A DNA stretch of 64,000 bases from Pholis gunnellus (GCA_910591455.2 OU342814.1:18933768-18997767); one strand, 5' to 3'. Numbered from the stretch's first letter, positions 1 to 12,576 are shown. The notes: a model not told the origin generated them from the letters alone. Numbers and translations: made by a program.

Positions 1-190
1 TCAAAGTGTCATGGCTGCCACTCCCAGCATCTTTGAAGCGTTGTGCTGGTGGATGGCACTATTAGTGTGGCACTGCATCTTATCATCATGGCCCCATCAC
101 CCTCCTAAGAACTCTGAGGCAGTGTACCCTCTAATAATTAATAATTACCAAATCTAACTGCAGATATGCTTTTTCTCATTACGAAGGAAG
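1..190. promoter_or_regulatory. Candidate conserved non-coding block, cut by window start
   Basis: High-complexity sequence with no reading frame of interest. It carries a cluster of TAAT/ATTA homeodomain cores around 131-150 (TAATAATTAATAATTAC) and ends near 190, where TG-rich low-complexity DNA begins. This texture is typical of developmental enhancers around SIX genes. No alignment to another species was possible, so the call is inference only. It lies about 20.5 kb upstream of the six3 start codon. Confidence 0.22.
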
Positions 191-3129
191 AGAGATACTT
201 GTGTGTTTCTGTGTGTGTGTGCGTGTCGATTTATGTGTAATGATTCACTTTGTGTTTCTATGCAACCCATTGTTCTATAAAATAAATCAATATACTGCTA
301 GTTAACTTGGACAAATATGTTTTGGAGGAAACCCTAACCAAGCGCTGCGACTGCCTAAACATGACCACTGAAGTGTCACCATGCGTGAGTGGCCTATTTC
401 ACTGAACTGAAACATGCAAGCTGAGATTTTCATTGCTCGTTTTGAAATGTTTAACGATTTTTGAAACAAAAGCCATAAATGCGACCCATGCATCAGCAAA
501 CCTTTCACACACTTAGAGTAATATTCAAGGTATTAAGTTAATATATTAGCGAATACTAATTATTTTTGTATGAATATAGTATTTCTTTTAACCCTGGTGA
601 TTTTTCCGTTTGTTGTTTTTTGCTGTTTGTTTGTTTTTTGATTAACATGAAATGCAGAAAGCAGCAGTGAAAGTAAAGCAGTTTTTCTTGAGTGGACAGA
701 CCGGCACCAACAGGGGCATGCTCACGTAATCACAGAGGTACACTGTGTATTTTAGATCTGTCTAACTGTGCAGTTGATGCACAGACGTGTACGTATATGA
801 ATGTGTGGATGTATTTCGTGCAAATATACTTTCAGCGTTTCTTTGGTCAATCAAATGTGCAACTAAACAAAACCACCCAAAATAGCAGAATATAACCTTT
901 ACCTGCAGAAAATCCTCATGAAAAACCTCCTTCCCTCCTTCTTTCCTCATTGTGCTGTTCTTTGAGAAGCTGTGACACAGGTTAGACAGTAAAGTGAGTC
1001 GGCTTTGTTTGCTATGAAATATGTATGTGTGTGTATAAATATATCATATATATAGCATGAAATAAATAACAGATATAAAATGTGTGGCAACAAAAGAAAC
1101 TGTGAAAAACGATGCTGACAATGATTTTCCTACTTACCTTCAGTGGTAAACAGCCATGCAGAGTGAAGAGGACACTGATTCTGAAAAGACAATTACTGTT
1201 GAATTTTTAAATGCTTTTTGAATGCATAATCTAAACCACATACATAGCAAATCCACATGTTGGTATCAAGTACATGGAAATTACCTTTTGGCGTTGTTAC
1301 TTAGCTTGCATTTCAAAAGGATCTTATTCAACTGCCAAACTGTCACTCAGACTACATACATGTGTCTTGGCTTGTATTTTGAAATGTGCCGGGGAAAGAA
1401 GAAAGAATCTGTGGCTCAGCTACTTTATTATTTATCTAAAAAAAATGAAATATGGAAGTATTCTTTAGAATGGAACACCACGAAAAGGTCAAATCCATCA
1501 ATCTCTCTGGCCCGTCTCTCACTGGACGTCCCTCTTCCTGTCACTCATGATTTCTTTATTTTCTCACGCCTCCATTTGCACCACCCCTCCCTCATCTGTT
1601 GCTTCTATCGCTTGTTCTTAACATTGTGCCTCCGGGAAAATAACATTACACCCTGCTTCTGAATGTGCTTTTGTATACGTATGCGTGTATGCGTGTGTGC
1701 ATACATGCGTTCAGACGCCGGAAGGCAAGCGGTGGTTTGGGTGTGAGTGCCTATACCTGTTCAGGTACCGTGTGTTTTCACTTGTCTAGCTTTAACATGT
1801 GTGCGTACGCACGTGTGTATGTGTGTGTGTGTGTGTGTGCACGTGTGAATTGGCACTGCATGGTGGATTGGGTGCGTTTGCGTCTGGCCTCCAGACTTCT
1901 CCACACAATCAACCTTCCTCTGCCTGCCTCGACACACTGACCTGGGCTATTGTCCAGCACAAAGCACTTTGGAGAGCAGCACCTCACCAGGCATTAGCAT
2001 TTTAATCACAACACACACACACGTAAACATTGTGGTGTTGTGTGAGTGTGAGGCCTGTCAACAAAAAGAGAATTTACCGTAAAGAAGCGATTTTATATGA
2101 GGAACAAAAATAATCTCCATCACAATGGGAACAAAAAAAACAGAGGACTTCCATCAGAACAGAATAATAATATTTTTTCTCAGTTAATAAACTATATGCA
2201 CTGTATGTACTTTACTTTCTGCTTCAACTTTCATTTTCTCACAATGCTTCCACTCCCGTTGCTGTCAATCCACAGGTGTTTAAAAGAACAAAGGTATTCA
2301 CACTGTGTCCAAAGGAGGACATTCATCCTTCTTAATTGTTACCATTTAGACTTTACCATTTTGAATTGAGTGTTTTCATAGCAGTGTGCACTTTACATGA
2401 CTCTGCCTACTGTCAATCACCAGACACCCAGAGGGAGAAGTGGAAATCTCTGCGTGGCGTACATGTCAAATTAAACTTCACTGTCACATCCATGTTTGTA
2501 ATTTAGCTGGGTCATAATTGTAACCTGCAAGTTACTTAACTTCAGGCAAGATTTGTTTTTTTAAGCGATGAAACAGCAAACTGCAAATGTTAAGACCTTT
2601 AATTGGATTGTAGTGTGAAACAATATGGTTTAAATCTAAGTGTTACTCTACATAAAAACACCAAATGATATATTTGCTGTACAAGAAAGTACTGATCAGC
2701 AGAATATTTCCCATATTTAAACAACACTAATATAGTTTTTATACAGTGTTATATGTGTTCTATAAGCGTTTCGTCATCGTTCATGCAGTTAGAAGCTGGG
2801 TTTGTTTACACTCCATAAACCACATTGCATTATGGGATATTTATGCCGGCATAGTGTGCAGTGTTTGTATACTGTAATTTTTCACAAAAATTGTAATGAA
2901 ATTTGCTAACTATGTGTGACATACTAACTGTTTTAGCGTAGCAAAAAGTGATACTGTCTTACAATGTCCCAATGAAAACCCTCCTGAGAGAAACAGTGAC
3001 AATCAGCAACAGGTTAACACTGCTTCCTGCAGATGTAGTGAAATAAATCCCCTCAGTTACATGAAGATCACCCACTTATAAAAAGAGGTGTCATGTTCCA
3101 GGTGACTCCAGTGCCATAGAGTTGCACCT
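191..3129. other. Intergenic, mostly unremarkable
   Basis: No supportable gene. It contains TG-rich tracts (about 205-240 and 1798-1850), an AT-rich stretch at 1016-1080, and T-rich DNA at 540-640. The stretch 2660-2960, including a segment reading CATTGCATTATGGGATAT near 2823, resembles old dispersed fish repeat debris, but I cannot name a family. The reading frames here have no protein-like composition. Confidence 0.5.
1798..1850. repeat. Imperfect (TG)n microsatellite
   Basis: Alternating TG with a few CG and CA interruptions, about 50 bp. Apparent cysteine/valine-rich and threonine/histidine-rich reading frames across it are artefacts of the repeat. Confidence 0.85.
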
Positions 3130-3515
3130 TGGCTTAATAAAAAAAAAAAACATAACCGGGCTAAAAATATGCAGCCTGCCTGAATGAAGAGGACGAGGAG
3201 GAGGAGGGTGTGATATCTTCCTGTCTTAAAAGCAGCCTTCCTCTTTCATGCCATCCCACTCTCCGATTGGTATAACAGGTAATTAGTGGTTTGTCATGGC
3301 CCTGGGGAGCCGAGGAACGAGGAAAAGGTGGGTGAGGAGAGAAGCAGAGAGAGAGTGAGAGAGAGATTTCTGATTACCTGACAAGTTAGGGCTGGAAAGG
3401 CTACACTTAGCCCATTAAAGATTTTTTCTTCAGCATGACATTTGAGAGCAGCTGCGAAGCCGCGCGCCACCTTGCCATTTCCCTGTACACTGGGCATCCA
3501 TTTAGGGACAGGGAT
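3130..3515. promoter_or_regulatory. Candidate regulatory block
   Basis: High-complexity stretch with an inverted CCAAT (GATTGG near 3265), GGTAATTAGTGG near 3279, and GATTACCTGAC near 3371. A short GA-rich tract (3340-3366) interrupts it, and the (GA)n microsatellite at 3519-3576 follows. Judged by sequence texture only; no conservation test was possible. Confidence 0.22.
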
Positions 3516-3518
3516 GGA

Positions 3519-3545
3519 GGGAGAGAGGGAGAGGGTGAGAGAGAA

Positions 3546-3576
<31 letters not shown>
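3519..3576. repeat. (GA)n microsatellite
   Basis: Purine tract of GA dinucleotides with GGGA and GC interruptions in the first half and a pure GA run at about 3549-3575. Confidence 0.9.
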
Positions 3577-3595
3577 ACCAGGCCATCACAGCAGC

Positions 3596-3990
3596 ACAAA
3601 TGGATTTCATTCACCAAGGTGAACTGTAGTACACTGATAAATGCACTTCCTTGAATGTCAGCAAATGTCACCCAAGAAGCCATTTGCCACTGCTTTAATA
3701 GCTTCCCCAGACTTGCGGAGGGAGTGACAGAAAGTAAGACGGTATGAGGTGAGATAAGGAAGACGATGAGTCACATGGAGTGAGGGACAGACAAAGTAAG
3801 GGGACAAACAAATGCACACATGTACAGCGAGGCAACACACAAAACGGCAGAGGGATTAAGGCAGAGAGGAAGAGAACAGATGAGAACAAGGTTGGGCTAT
3901 TGTCACTTCCACATGATTAAGCAATTAGCTATTTGAGATGTCTCCAACAAGGTGGTGCAAGTAGACAGAAGTGGCTATTTACAATATGAT
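3596..3990. promoter_or_regulatory. Candidate regulatory block
   Basis: Two high-complexity pieces (about 3596-3720 and 3895-3990) around a purine-rich middle. The second contains GATTAAGCAATTAGCTATT near 3915, a pair of homeodomain-type cores. Texture-based call only. Confidence 0.2.
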
Positions 3991-4240
3991 CCCTCTCTCG
4001 CTTTCCTTCTCTTTCTCTGTCCACCAAATCTGTCTCTATTCGTCATTGCACCTGCATATCCTTCAATTTACGAATGTATTTACAGTATGTTTCTGTTTGC
4101 CTTTCGCTCTCTGTGTACATACATAAAACTGCATAAACACTCACCCTTGTCTATTCAAGCAAGAGTCGACATCACTAAGCGTAATGTGAGAACTTGCAGG
4201 TTCGGTTGACGCCTCTAACTGTCACACAAGGATTGGTTAT

Positions 4241-4279
<39 letters not shown>

Positions 4280-6209
4280 GAATAGAAGCAGGGCTGCACA
4301 AATAACACACAGTTGTCATAAATGTGTTAAACAGTTAGCCGACAGTTGAATGTGTGTTAAATTTGGTTCTTCCTGCTTACAACGCTTTCACTGGACCAAT
4401 ATGAGACTGATTACAACTCCTTTGACCTGTTGCTCAAGGTTTTTCTTTGGTAGTAAAGAAATATCTTTCCCTTAATAACCCTACTTCTTCTTCTGCTTCT
4501 CCCTCGTACTCACTTATTTAACTTTTTTTTAACTTGTACATTATGTGTGAAACCTCCTTTTGTGACTGTACAACTTTTTCAATGCTTTTATGCCTGCTCA
4601 GTATGCTTTCATTTAGAATTAACAAATATTGTTTTGTGTGTGTGTGTGTGCGTGTGTGTGTGCGTGAGTGAGAGTGTGTAGGTCGTTTTTACTGCACGCT
4701 GGCTGCAGCCAATCCTAATCCCCCATTCATTTCCACAAGCAGTTGCTAAGGTTACAAATTACCTTTGGTGCTGGTAAGTGGTTTCTTTTATGACACTGGA
4801 CGCCCTAATCCTTTTACTGAATACATATTTCATTTAGGATTAGCACAACAACGGATACAGTTGTTCTTAGAATATTCCAACTCCAGCGCTCTGTTTTGTT
4901 CATGCTCATCAGGCACACCGCTTGCATATCAACGGCCAACTCCTTTAAATTAACAAAATGAATTAATAAATATTTGTGTTCAGTGTGCTCTTTATTTTTC
5001 TAGAGTTAGGGGAAGCCTGAGGGGAAGTGGAGCTCAATCAGGCAGGTAGTGTTAGATTGGTAACAACACAGCTATTATCCGCTAAACAATTGATTCGACC
5101 ACATTATTCTCTTTTTCAGGTTTCTGTGGTGCGTGTCTTTTAACGGATGGGAACAATGTAGACTGTTTATTTCCTTTAATCTCCCCCAACAGTTGATACA
5201 CACTTTTCTGTGGTGCTTTTGAGTCGAGGCCGTCAGAAGACGTAAACAACGTTCTCTTCGTCCCACTACTGTATGGAGACGCTTTGTGACCTCGTGTCTA
5301 CATCTGTGCCACCATCATGTTTTTAAAACACACCAGGTCTTTTCATAATGTGAATTTGTTTGACATTTTACGCAGCGCAGTCCAAGTTAACCCTCTTTCT
5401 GCTGAAGTGTGAGAGGATTGGTCCTCAGCAAATAGACTAGAAGAACTTTTATGATTTACTTATTTACTAAAGAAATAAAACAAAGTGCTGAATTGTTTAC
5501 TTCATAGCAATGCAAAGAGAGTTTATTTCTAATGGCAGAGGTTTACGTAACTCATGCAGACATACATAAGAAATACAGTATAAAAAATGAATTAATTACA
5601 TGATAAAAAACAATTAAACAGGCGTGAGTTCAGGATGTAAGCACATTTTGGATAAAGGTCTGAGTGCTTAAGAATCAGTAGAAAACATGAATGCTTTTTA
5701 TCTGGTTTTAAAGATCAGAGACGGGTCAATTGTTCTAACTCCTGGAAGTGAGTTATAACAAGTTATGTGCAGTATAACTAAACACTGATTGGGAACACTT
5801 AACACATTGCTACCTGATGACCTGAGAGAGGGTGAATGTCATAAAATCTAATCGAAAAAATAGGCTTCGGTCATTAACCACTCAGAGATTTCCAGGAAAG
5901 TGGTGGTATTTTAAACTCTACATTTCTTTGTTAGGATGCTGTCAGCTGAAGCCTGAGAGACTTTGGGGATTTTAAGATTATAGAGTTTGTTAGTGGCTTG
6001 ATGTGACATGAGTAGAATTGTGGGATTTCTTAGTGAAGAGAGGAGTTAAAGTAATGGCTCTCCTTCTTCTTTCCCTCTTTCTCCTGTGTGATCCGAGATG
6101 CTTCCTCGCAGAAGAAGAGTTGCTGTAGCGTAAAGGACAGATGTTTTAGAGCTGAGGTGATAACCGCAGAATCTAGTCTAGTAAAAGGAGACACTGACTG
6201 ACTAGGATG
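3991..6209. other. Intergenic, no gene seen
   Basis: Non-coding. It holds a pure (CA)n array at 4244-4276 and a TG-rich tract at 4634-4680. The motif CCAATCCTAATCCCCC near 4709 contains the bicoid/OTX-type core TAATCC, plausible next to an eye and forebrain gene but common by chance. The stretch 4980-6200 is AT-rich with nothing identifiable. Confidence 0.5.
4244..4276. repeat. (CA)n microsatellite
   Basis: Uninterrupted CA dinucleotides, about 33 bp. Confidence 0.95.
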
Positions 6210-6604
6210 CAGTGGTGGAAGAAGTATCTTTACTGAAGTTAAAGTATGTTCCGCAAAATGTTCGTAAAGCATCAAAAGTTCTTGCTCTGATGTGACTGAT
6301 ATTTTGTTTATCAGACTGTTATTACTGAGGCATCAATGTGTAAGCAGCATTGTACCATTATAGCCGGTCAAGGTGGAGCTACATATATTGAGCTGCAAAC
6401 TTAAGAGTTGGGCCCCTGCAAAGGGTCATGGATTTGCTGTTATTTGTGAAATATTGGGTAATCTGAAGAGTAACTCCAGCTTCATATTGATGCGGTGGAG
6501 CAAAAAGTATTATATTATTCTTTGAAATCTAATGAAGTATTAAGTTTCACAAAATTGTACTTAAGTAAAGTTGAGTAGATGCAATTAGTTACTTTCCAAC
6601 ACTG
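6210..6604. mobile_element. Dispersed teleost repeat with terminal inverted repeats (copy 1)
   Basis: The element opens with CAGTGGTGGAAGAAGTAT and closes with TTACTTTCCAACACTG, so the ends form imperfect terminal inverted repeats (CAGTGGTGGAA against TTCCAACACTG). Internal phrases such as GCATCAATGTGTAAGCAGCA, AAGGTGGAGCTA and GTACTTAAGTAAAG are ones I recognise from a short non-autonomous DNA-transposon-like repeat that is very common in percomorph fish. It has no coding capacity and is about 395 bp long. A matching target-site duplication is not evident. Family name not determined. Confidence 0.75.
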
Positions 6605-6840
6605 CTGCTCATCTTATTGAATAGCCGACTACCTGCTCAACTAGCTGAAAAAAAGAGTACTGTATTGATAATTAGCTGCTGCTAACTGGCTGGCTGAACG
6701 TCCGATGGGCATATTGACTGGCTGCCTGTCTGCCTGCCAAACTGACTGACTGGCTGACTATTGAGGCTTAGTCTTGCTATGTGGTGAGATCATCATCACT
6801 GGCAAGCAGAACAAAAGACTGATGGGAAGAGGCTGTCAGC

Positions 6841-6841
<1 letters not shown>

Positions 6842-6879
<38 letters not shown>

Positions 6880-6893
6880 GGGGGGGGGGGGGG
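6842..6893. repeat. (TG)n followed by a G run
   Basis: About 36 bp of TG, then TATG, then a run of about 15 G. The same TG-then-G architecture occurs at 28643-28690. Confidence 0.93.
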
Positions 6894-6997
6894 TGTATAA
6901 GTGTGTGATGGCTTCATTCCTGTATCAACACAGTTCTCTCTGTGGATGAGTCAGTAGGCCAAGCCTGACCATCATCCTCTCTCATCTCTCTCTATCG

Positions 6998-7073
6998 CGC
7001 ACACATACACACCCACACACACACACACACACGCACACGCACACGCACACACACTCGCACGCACACACACACA
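6998..7073. repeat. Imperfect (CA)n microsatellite
   Basis: CA dinucleotides with regular CG interruptions (CGCACACGCACACG), about 75 bp. Confidence 0.9.
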
Positions 7074-8760
7074 ATGTGGGCTTGAAGGGTGAAGTGGTGC
7101 TTAGAGGGAGTGAACTTGGGGTCAGGGATGAGAGAGACAAGAGAGGGACAGATAGCACTTCTGTTGGAGACACTATGTTTTATTTGCAGCGTCTTCAATG
7201 ACTAATTCAGCAATTTCAAACCTTAACATCTCCTCTAAACTATTCAGAAACTACTCTACAGTTTACAATCATATCATAGTTATGTATTTCCCAAAGCTGA
7301 CTCTCTTCTCGCACTTTTAAGCGTGCAGCGCGGAATAAAGAGAGCAGCAGAAAGAGAGTAGTGACAGGACGAGTGAAGCCCTTGTTAGGCGGAACACATG
7401 GGGGAAGGGATTTAGCGTAACACCCAGCTGTCTACCTGTCTGTCTGATTGAGGGGAAAGTGGGGTTTTCAGTGTAACACAGGCCCAATGTTCTCCTCTGG
7501 CGGGTAGAAGCGTGTGTGTGTGTGAACTCTCGTTGCTCGCCTGGTCTCAGGGGCGCCATGGCGAGGAGGAGATAGGCAGTCGACCAAGATTTCTCTCTCC
7601 TGTCTCCAGTTTAGATGTCTTCATACGGACACAAAGAGAAAGCGAAAGGATGAGAGACACTGAGGGAAAAAGAGGGAAGGCAACAACAACAAAACAGGCC
7701 CTCTCTATACCATTGCACTGTACCTCTGATACTCTCTTTTGGTTTTTGTCTGGTGAATCTCAATCAACTGCTTTGAGGATACATGACTTCTCCATTCTTT
7801 CTCTTTGTCCATTCTCTCTTTCCATCTCTTAATCTTTCCTCTCTTTACCTTCTGTCGTCCATACTGTCATCCTTCCTTCCATCTTTTCTTCCCTGAGTGA
7901 GAGGACTGAGTGAGTGAGTTATTTTTGGGTTGCCTCATTCATGCTGTTATCCTCTGAGTTTATTTAATCAAAGGGGTCACCACATACACCAATAACTTTC
8001 TTTCGGGACATATTTGGCTGTTGCAAACAGGTGATTTATAAACACAAGGGATGCATAACACTGTAACCAGTGGTCTTTAATTTAATCCATGACAGAACAT
8101 TTGTATTTGTTTTTGTATGTTGCCTAAAGTACAGTTTATTAAAATGTGTCTTGACTGTAATCATAATGTACTATTACCTGTCTTATTTAAACAAAAATCA
8201 AGAGAGGTAATAAAAGTTACATATTACTTCAGTGTGTTTCAGAATATTTGCAATTGTCACATGACATAGAATTGGGTTTGCATTCAGTTGCAGTTGTTTT
8301 GGAATTCTAATGAAATATGCAACACTACATTAATCTATTATGGAAGAAGCTGACTGCATGTATGATGAAATATGGTCAAACACTCCATGTTAGCTTTTTT
8401 CATGAGGCTGTGTGTGAGCTCCATGTCAATTTTAAGTTACACGATCCTGATTTTTATAAACGTGTCAATTTGTGAGTTTGAATGTAGAAGTGGTACCAGT
8501 TTGGTTTTAAAACAAGTTTTATTGTTTTAAAAATGTTTTAAATTTAAATGTTACATAAATTATTTTTTCTCCTCATCTACACAAAAACACGTTTCTATTT
8601 GAATTTAAAGTCCTACTGTTAGATTTAAGAAGCAAAAACAAGCTATAATGTATAGTTTAATAATATATATTCCCACCTGCACAGAATATAATAGTTAATA
8701 CACAAACGAATCCCAGTCTTTAATGATTAATACTTCTCTTGGATTCTTAAAAGAAGTAAT

Positions 8761-8935
8761 CTAAATCATATGTAATTTCCATAAAGCAGTCATTCTCATT
8801 ACATTAGAGCAAAACCCAGTAAAATGGTTAAAGGCCTGAACAATGATGCAGTGGCAATTAAAATGGTGGATAACCCACCTGACCTGCAGGCAGTTATCCC
8901 TAATGAGATAATAATAATCTCCTCTAAAAAAAAAA
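8761..8935. promoter_or_regulatory. Candidate conserved regulatory block
   Basis: High-complexity, repeat-free segment with a dense run of homeodomain-like and GATA-like cores: TCTCATTACATTAGAG near 8793, GGCAATTAAAATGG near 8852, and TTATCCCTAATGAGATAAT near 8894. It is bounded by A-rich DNA on the 3' side (8927-8938). This is one of the more convincing candidate enhancers by eye in the six3 upstream domain. Conservation is not tested. Confidence 0.33.
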
Positions 8936-10569
8936 GAACATTTACATCTAATTCCTTTCAATAACTTACATAACTGTCATGCTGTTTGAATATAGTTTAT
9001 ACTGTGGATTCGTCAAAGCCTTGATGCAAAGGGGCATAAGTGCATTTTGTTAATCATTGGAAAGTTCATTGACTTCTTTCGGATACTAAAAAAACACATT
9101 TATGATCAAACATTATTAAAGAAAGGGCAAAACATACAAGTGGAACCACTAAATTAAATTATAGGTGCAAAACAAAGTATGAACTTAATGATTCATGATT
9201 ATTAATCCTGCCTAGATAATTGATCACAAAAAAAGTTTTTGTTTTGTATTTGATATAAAAATTATAAAATGCTAAATACTATATAAAACCTTGAACACAA
9301 TCTTGTAGGGAAAAACTTCGACTGCTTTGTGAGGGTATAAATAGACACCACGGTTCACAAGAAACACAAAAGGTTTCTCAGGGAGCCGAGGAGGGATGCA
9401 AAGTGCTAAACTCACCAGCACCCCAGTGACGTGGTGATACTGGTCGCTTTCCTGCCGGGGGAAGATTTAATAAACGCAGAAAAACAAACACGGTCTGAGC
9501 GGTGACGGGGTTGTTGCGGGGTGAGGACGGTGGCACGCTGGACACATCCTCCTGTAGGAAGGAAGCTGCGTTGTGGAATAAGAAAAAAAAGCAAACAGGA
9601 GCCATGTACAGGTCTCTTTAACCCCGCCGTGAACCCGTGACCTTACCTTCCGACTACTTCCCATTACCTCTGCACGACATTTAGCCCACATACCGCAGAG
9701 CGCACACGCACACGTAGCATTGTGTGGGGCTGTTTGGGAGGGGTGCAGGGAAGCAGCGAGGGGAGCAGCGAGGGCGGCGGCGTGCTGTTCATGGAGGGGT
9801 CAAAGGAATGAAAACCACCGTGTTCACAGGGCAATTATAAGGAGAAATGGACGCGGGATGGTATGTGCAGCAACAGTCAACTGAGAGAAAAAATATGTTG
9901 CATTAATCTGGAAATGTTTCTTCTTTTTTCTCTCTTTTGATGCTCGGATTAAAAAGGTTCACAGCAAATGTGAAATCAGTAATGGATAGAAAATAAAGAT
10001 GTCTGAGTACATGTCTTTATAATTCAATATGTTAGGATAAACACACAGCCATTCACAGAAAATGTTCCTTTCTTATATGGATATTGCTGCGGTATTACAA
10101 GGGAGAGATCATACGATTCACTTTAGCTCATGTATTAAAACAATCCCCCTTATGGCATGATCATGACCTATGATAAAGCCATTAAATAAGAACGGATAGC
10201 ACATTGTTTTGTATTACGTTTTCGTTTAATTGACAACTCAAAGTCACAATACAATACAATCGTTTCATTATAAAGCACATTTTAGGTTTTTATTCCGGTA
10301 ATATTCCTGTATGTGGTATCCAAAAAGACACAATATCATGTTTTAGACATTATATCTTCATTACAGTTATACTTGTATATGGTTTGATGGGCTCTTATAG
10401 ATACTCTCAATTTTTTAATTCTCAATAACCAGTTTTTTCCCCCTGCTGGCTATGCAATAAAGGTGTTCTGTGTGGTGTATAGCTGTGATATATATATATA
10501 ATGCTTTCAGATAATTTTCCCTCTGAATTGGTGAAAGCTACCTCTTAAATGTTAAAAGTGGGTTAACTG
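8936..10569. other. Intergenic; includes a TATA-like site and a CpG-richer island
   Basis: AT-rich except for a locally GC/CpG-richer segment at about 9370-9870. A consensus-like TATA sequence precedes that segment at 9336. From 9870 to 10569 the DNA is AT-rich with a short TATATATA tract near 10490, and nothing else is recognised. Confidence 0.45.
9336..9344 (+). promoter_or_regulatory. TATA-box-like motif, possible start of a non-coding transcript
   Basis: TATAAATAG, an excellent match to the TATA consensus, preceded by GAGGG and followed about 30 bp later by the start of the CpG-richer stretch 9370-9870. No protein-coding frame lies downstream. A donor-like GTATGT occurs at 9861 on the + strand. 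Donor-like (GGAAG|GTAAGG, about 9642) and acceptor-like (CCCCCGGCAG|G, about 9451) signals occur on the - strand. This is a weak, purely motif-based hint of an unannotated transcript. Confidence 0.2.
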
Positions 10570-10800
10570 AGTGTAAAGTTCGTGGTTGCTTAAGAAGAGA
10601 AAATGAAGCGGCCACAGGAGACACGATGCAGGGCAGATCCACAACTGCAGCTGCCACACATGAATGTTTGATAAGCAGGCGGGATAATGGCTCCTTAAAT
10701 CAGTCAAACATAAACATCTCCATCACGCTCTGACATCTGCCATCCAAAGCTAATAAATTGGACCTGAATTATGAATGAACATTTACAATAATAAAGCTGA
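10570..10800. promoter_or_regulatory. Candidate conserved regulatory block
   Basis: High-complexity segment with GGCGGGATAATGGCTCC near 10679, TTAAATCAGTCAAACATAAA near 10695, CATCTGCCATCC near 10734 and CTAATAAATTGG near 10750. It mixes homeodomain, forkhead-like and E-box-like words without repeats. Texture-based call only. Confidence 0.3.
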
Positions 10801-11389
10801 AATATCTCAATGTGGAATATATGTCAAGGGTGTGGGGCTTTGTTTGTTTTTGTGTTTTATCATTACAACATTAATATGGTGGCTTGCGCTCAGTGGTCTG
10901 AGCATTACGTTGGGTCTTTCTTTTTGTATTTGCGTGTGAAGGCTGGACATGGCAGGTTACGTGCAGGCTTCAATGGTTTCAGCAGTGTGGTATGAGCCCC
11001 ATGCGTACGAAAACATTATGGTTTCAATAGCAGGCAGTGGGTGTGCGTAGTGAGCGTATCTAACTTGATACTTCAACTACTGATACTACTGTAAGCATTC
11101 AGAGGCAAAATACCCCTCAACAAGCAACAAGGAAACTATATTTGCAGCTGCAGGATGAGATACAGCTGTCGAAATACGCATTTATACGTCTCGTTCGACA
11201 GAATTAAAAAAATGTATTTGAAGACCGTTTTCTCTTTGTAGTCTAACGTTTATCAAATTCAAATGTTAGCTTTAGTTGCATTAAAGAAAGAAGATTTTTT
11301 TTCTCCCAAATAAAGTGCTTGAAATATTTCTGTTGTATGGCTCTTTGGTGTTTTCCTTTTTAAGACTTAAAAGTCAATGATTTACACAT
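10801..11389. other. Intergenic, nothing identified
   Basis: Moderately AT-rich single-copy-looking DNA without recognised genes, repeats or strong motifs. Confidence 0.4.
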
Positions 11390-11520
11390 GGCCTGCTGAT
11401 TTACCAAGTATCTGCGATTAATGAAAGCTGTAATCTTAGAGATGGGCTGCAGAATAAATCCAGTGTGGTATTAGGGCTTTATGATTTCATATGGAGCTAT
11501 ATCGACAGTAATAACAACAA
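11390..11520. promoter_or_regulatory. Candidate regulatory block
   Basis: Contains TGCGATTAATGAAAGCTGTAATC near 11411 (two homeodomain-like cores about 10 bp apart) and high-complexity flanks. It is followed by an AAT-rich tract at 11510-11570. Texture-based call. Confidence 0.25.
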
Positions 11521-11689
11521 TAATAATGATAACAATGCATTGTATCATTATTATTATTTTGCAACAGTATTATCCCCAACACGTATCAAAGAACCAAAAT
11601 TATAATTAATACAGTTTTTTTCACAGCTCCTGGGTCAAACTGCTGTTGACCTGTTGCACCTTTCCTTTTTCTTGTACCTGTACAGCAGC

Positions 11690-12000
11690 TTAGCCCCCCC
11701 CACCCACCTGCTCTCCCAGACGTCCGCTATTGATCTGGTGAGCCAAACGGAGATGCGTGACACAAATCAGATTGGACTGGCGCTGCTCACCCGTGAGTAA
11801 CTGGCTCCTCAGCCGCCGCATCTCTCCGTTATTATCCTGTAAACTAATATGGAGTTACAGGACGGTTAGTTCCGCTCCTCACCTCTGATTGGCTGCAGAG
11901 TCGAAGCCGCTGCGAAGTGTTCTAGAAAATCACCTGAGAACCAACACGACACCGGAACCGATCCGTTGACTAGCAACCACTTTACGCAGCGACTATTCGT
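11690..12000. promoter_or_regulatory. GC-richer candidate promoter or enhancer block
   Basis: A CpG-richer island in AT-rich surroundings. It includes an inverted CCAAT box (CTGATTGGCTG near 11885), the palindromic heat-shock-factor-like core TTCTAGAA near 11921, and GACGTCC near 11720. A T-run at 12008-12019 closes it. It could be the start of an upstream antisense or non-coding transcript, or an enhancer. No coding frame was recognised. Confidence 0.27.
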
Positions 12001-12444
12001 GATTTTTTCTTTTTTTTTGTGGAGGAAAACAATTAGCCAGATTTAATCAATTATCTGAATGGATGGACGGTAAATAGCACTGTATGTAAAATCAAATGTA
12101 GCCATGTGTGTTTTGGCTTTACGCAACATCAGTGTCTCACTAGTTTAAGAAGAATGCATTTGCGATTCGTTCAGCATTTTATCCTAAAATAGCCGAGCAG
12201 CAACCAAACCCTGAAGGGTAATTTTATACAGGCAGAGGCTATAAATATTGCCTAAATTCAAAAAAGATTTCTGTAAAGATTTACCGAGGGTTTGGGATTT
12301 CTTGGTGAAAGATGATTCGTATTGAAAAACGTTGATATATCATCAAGTTTAAAATGACGTTGTGAGACTTTCCACTTTTAAATAAACTTTCACAGAAACC
12401 GTTTTGAAGCATATTAAGGTGGAATATTAATATCTTTGAAGTGG

Positions 12445-12458
12445 TGTCTAGGTGGCAG
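12445..12458 (+). promoter_or_regulatory. CTCF-like motif, + orientation
   Basis: TGTCTAGGTGGCAG keeps the full AGGTGGCAG core of the CTCF consensus, but the three leading bases differ. It lies 8.2 kb upstream of six3. Motif match only. Confidence 0.35.
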
Positions 12459-12541
12459 AGTGAGTTGGATTAATTTGACTTAAGTCTCCTCAAAGCCCCG
12501 AAAATTAAATGTTACAGTAAAACGAACAGATTTAACAAAAT

Positions 12542-12542
<1 letters not shown>

Positions 12543-12576
<34 letters not shown>
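12543..12576. repeat. (AAT)n microsatellite
   Basis: Uninterrupted TAA/AAT trinucleotide repeat, about 34 bp. Confidence 0.95.

Larger units (their letters stand above)
6605..8760. other. Intergenic with microsatellites, no gene seen
   Basis: Contains a degenerate CTGACTGG-type tandem stretch (about 6690-6760), the GT/G tract at 6842-6893, an imperfect CA array at 6998-7073, and AT-rich DNA from 8080 to 8760. No coding or RNA gene was recognised. Confidence 0.5.

Noticed and set aside
1222..1662. 146-codon + strand open frame
   Set aside because: Composition is that of random AT-rich DNA; no conserved motif or signal.
2013..2045. CACAACAC / GTGTTGTG inverted repeat
   Set aside because: Arms are part of low-complexity CA and TG tracts, so pairing is expected by chance.
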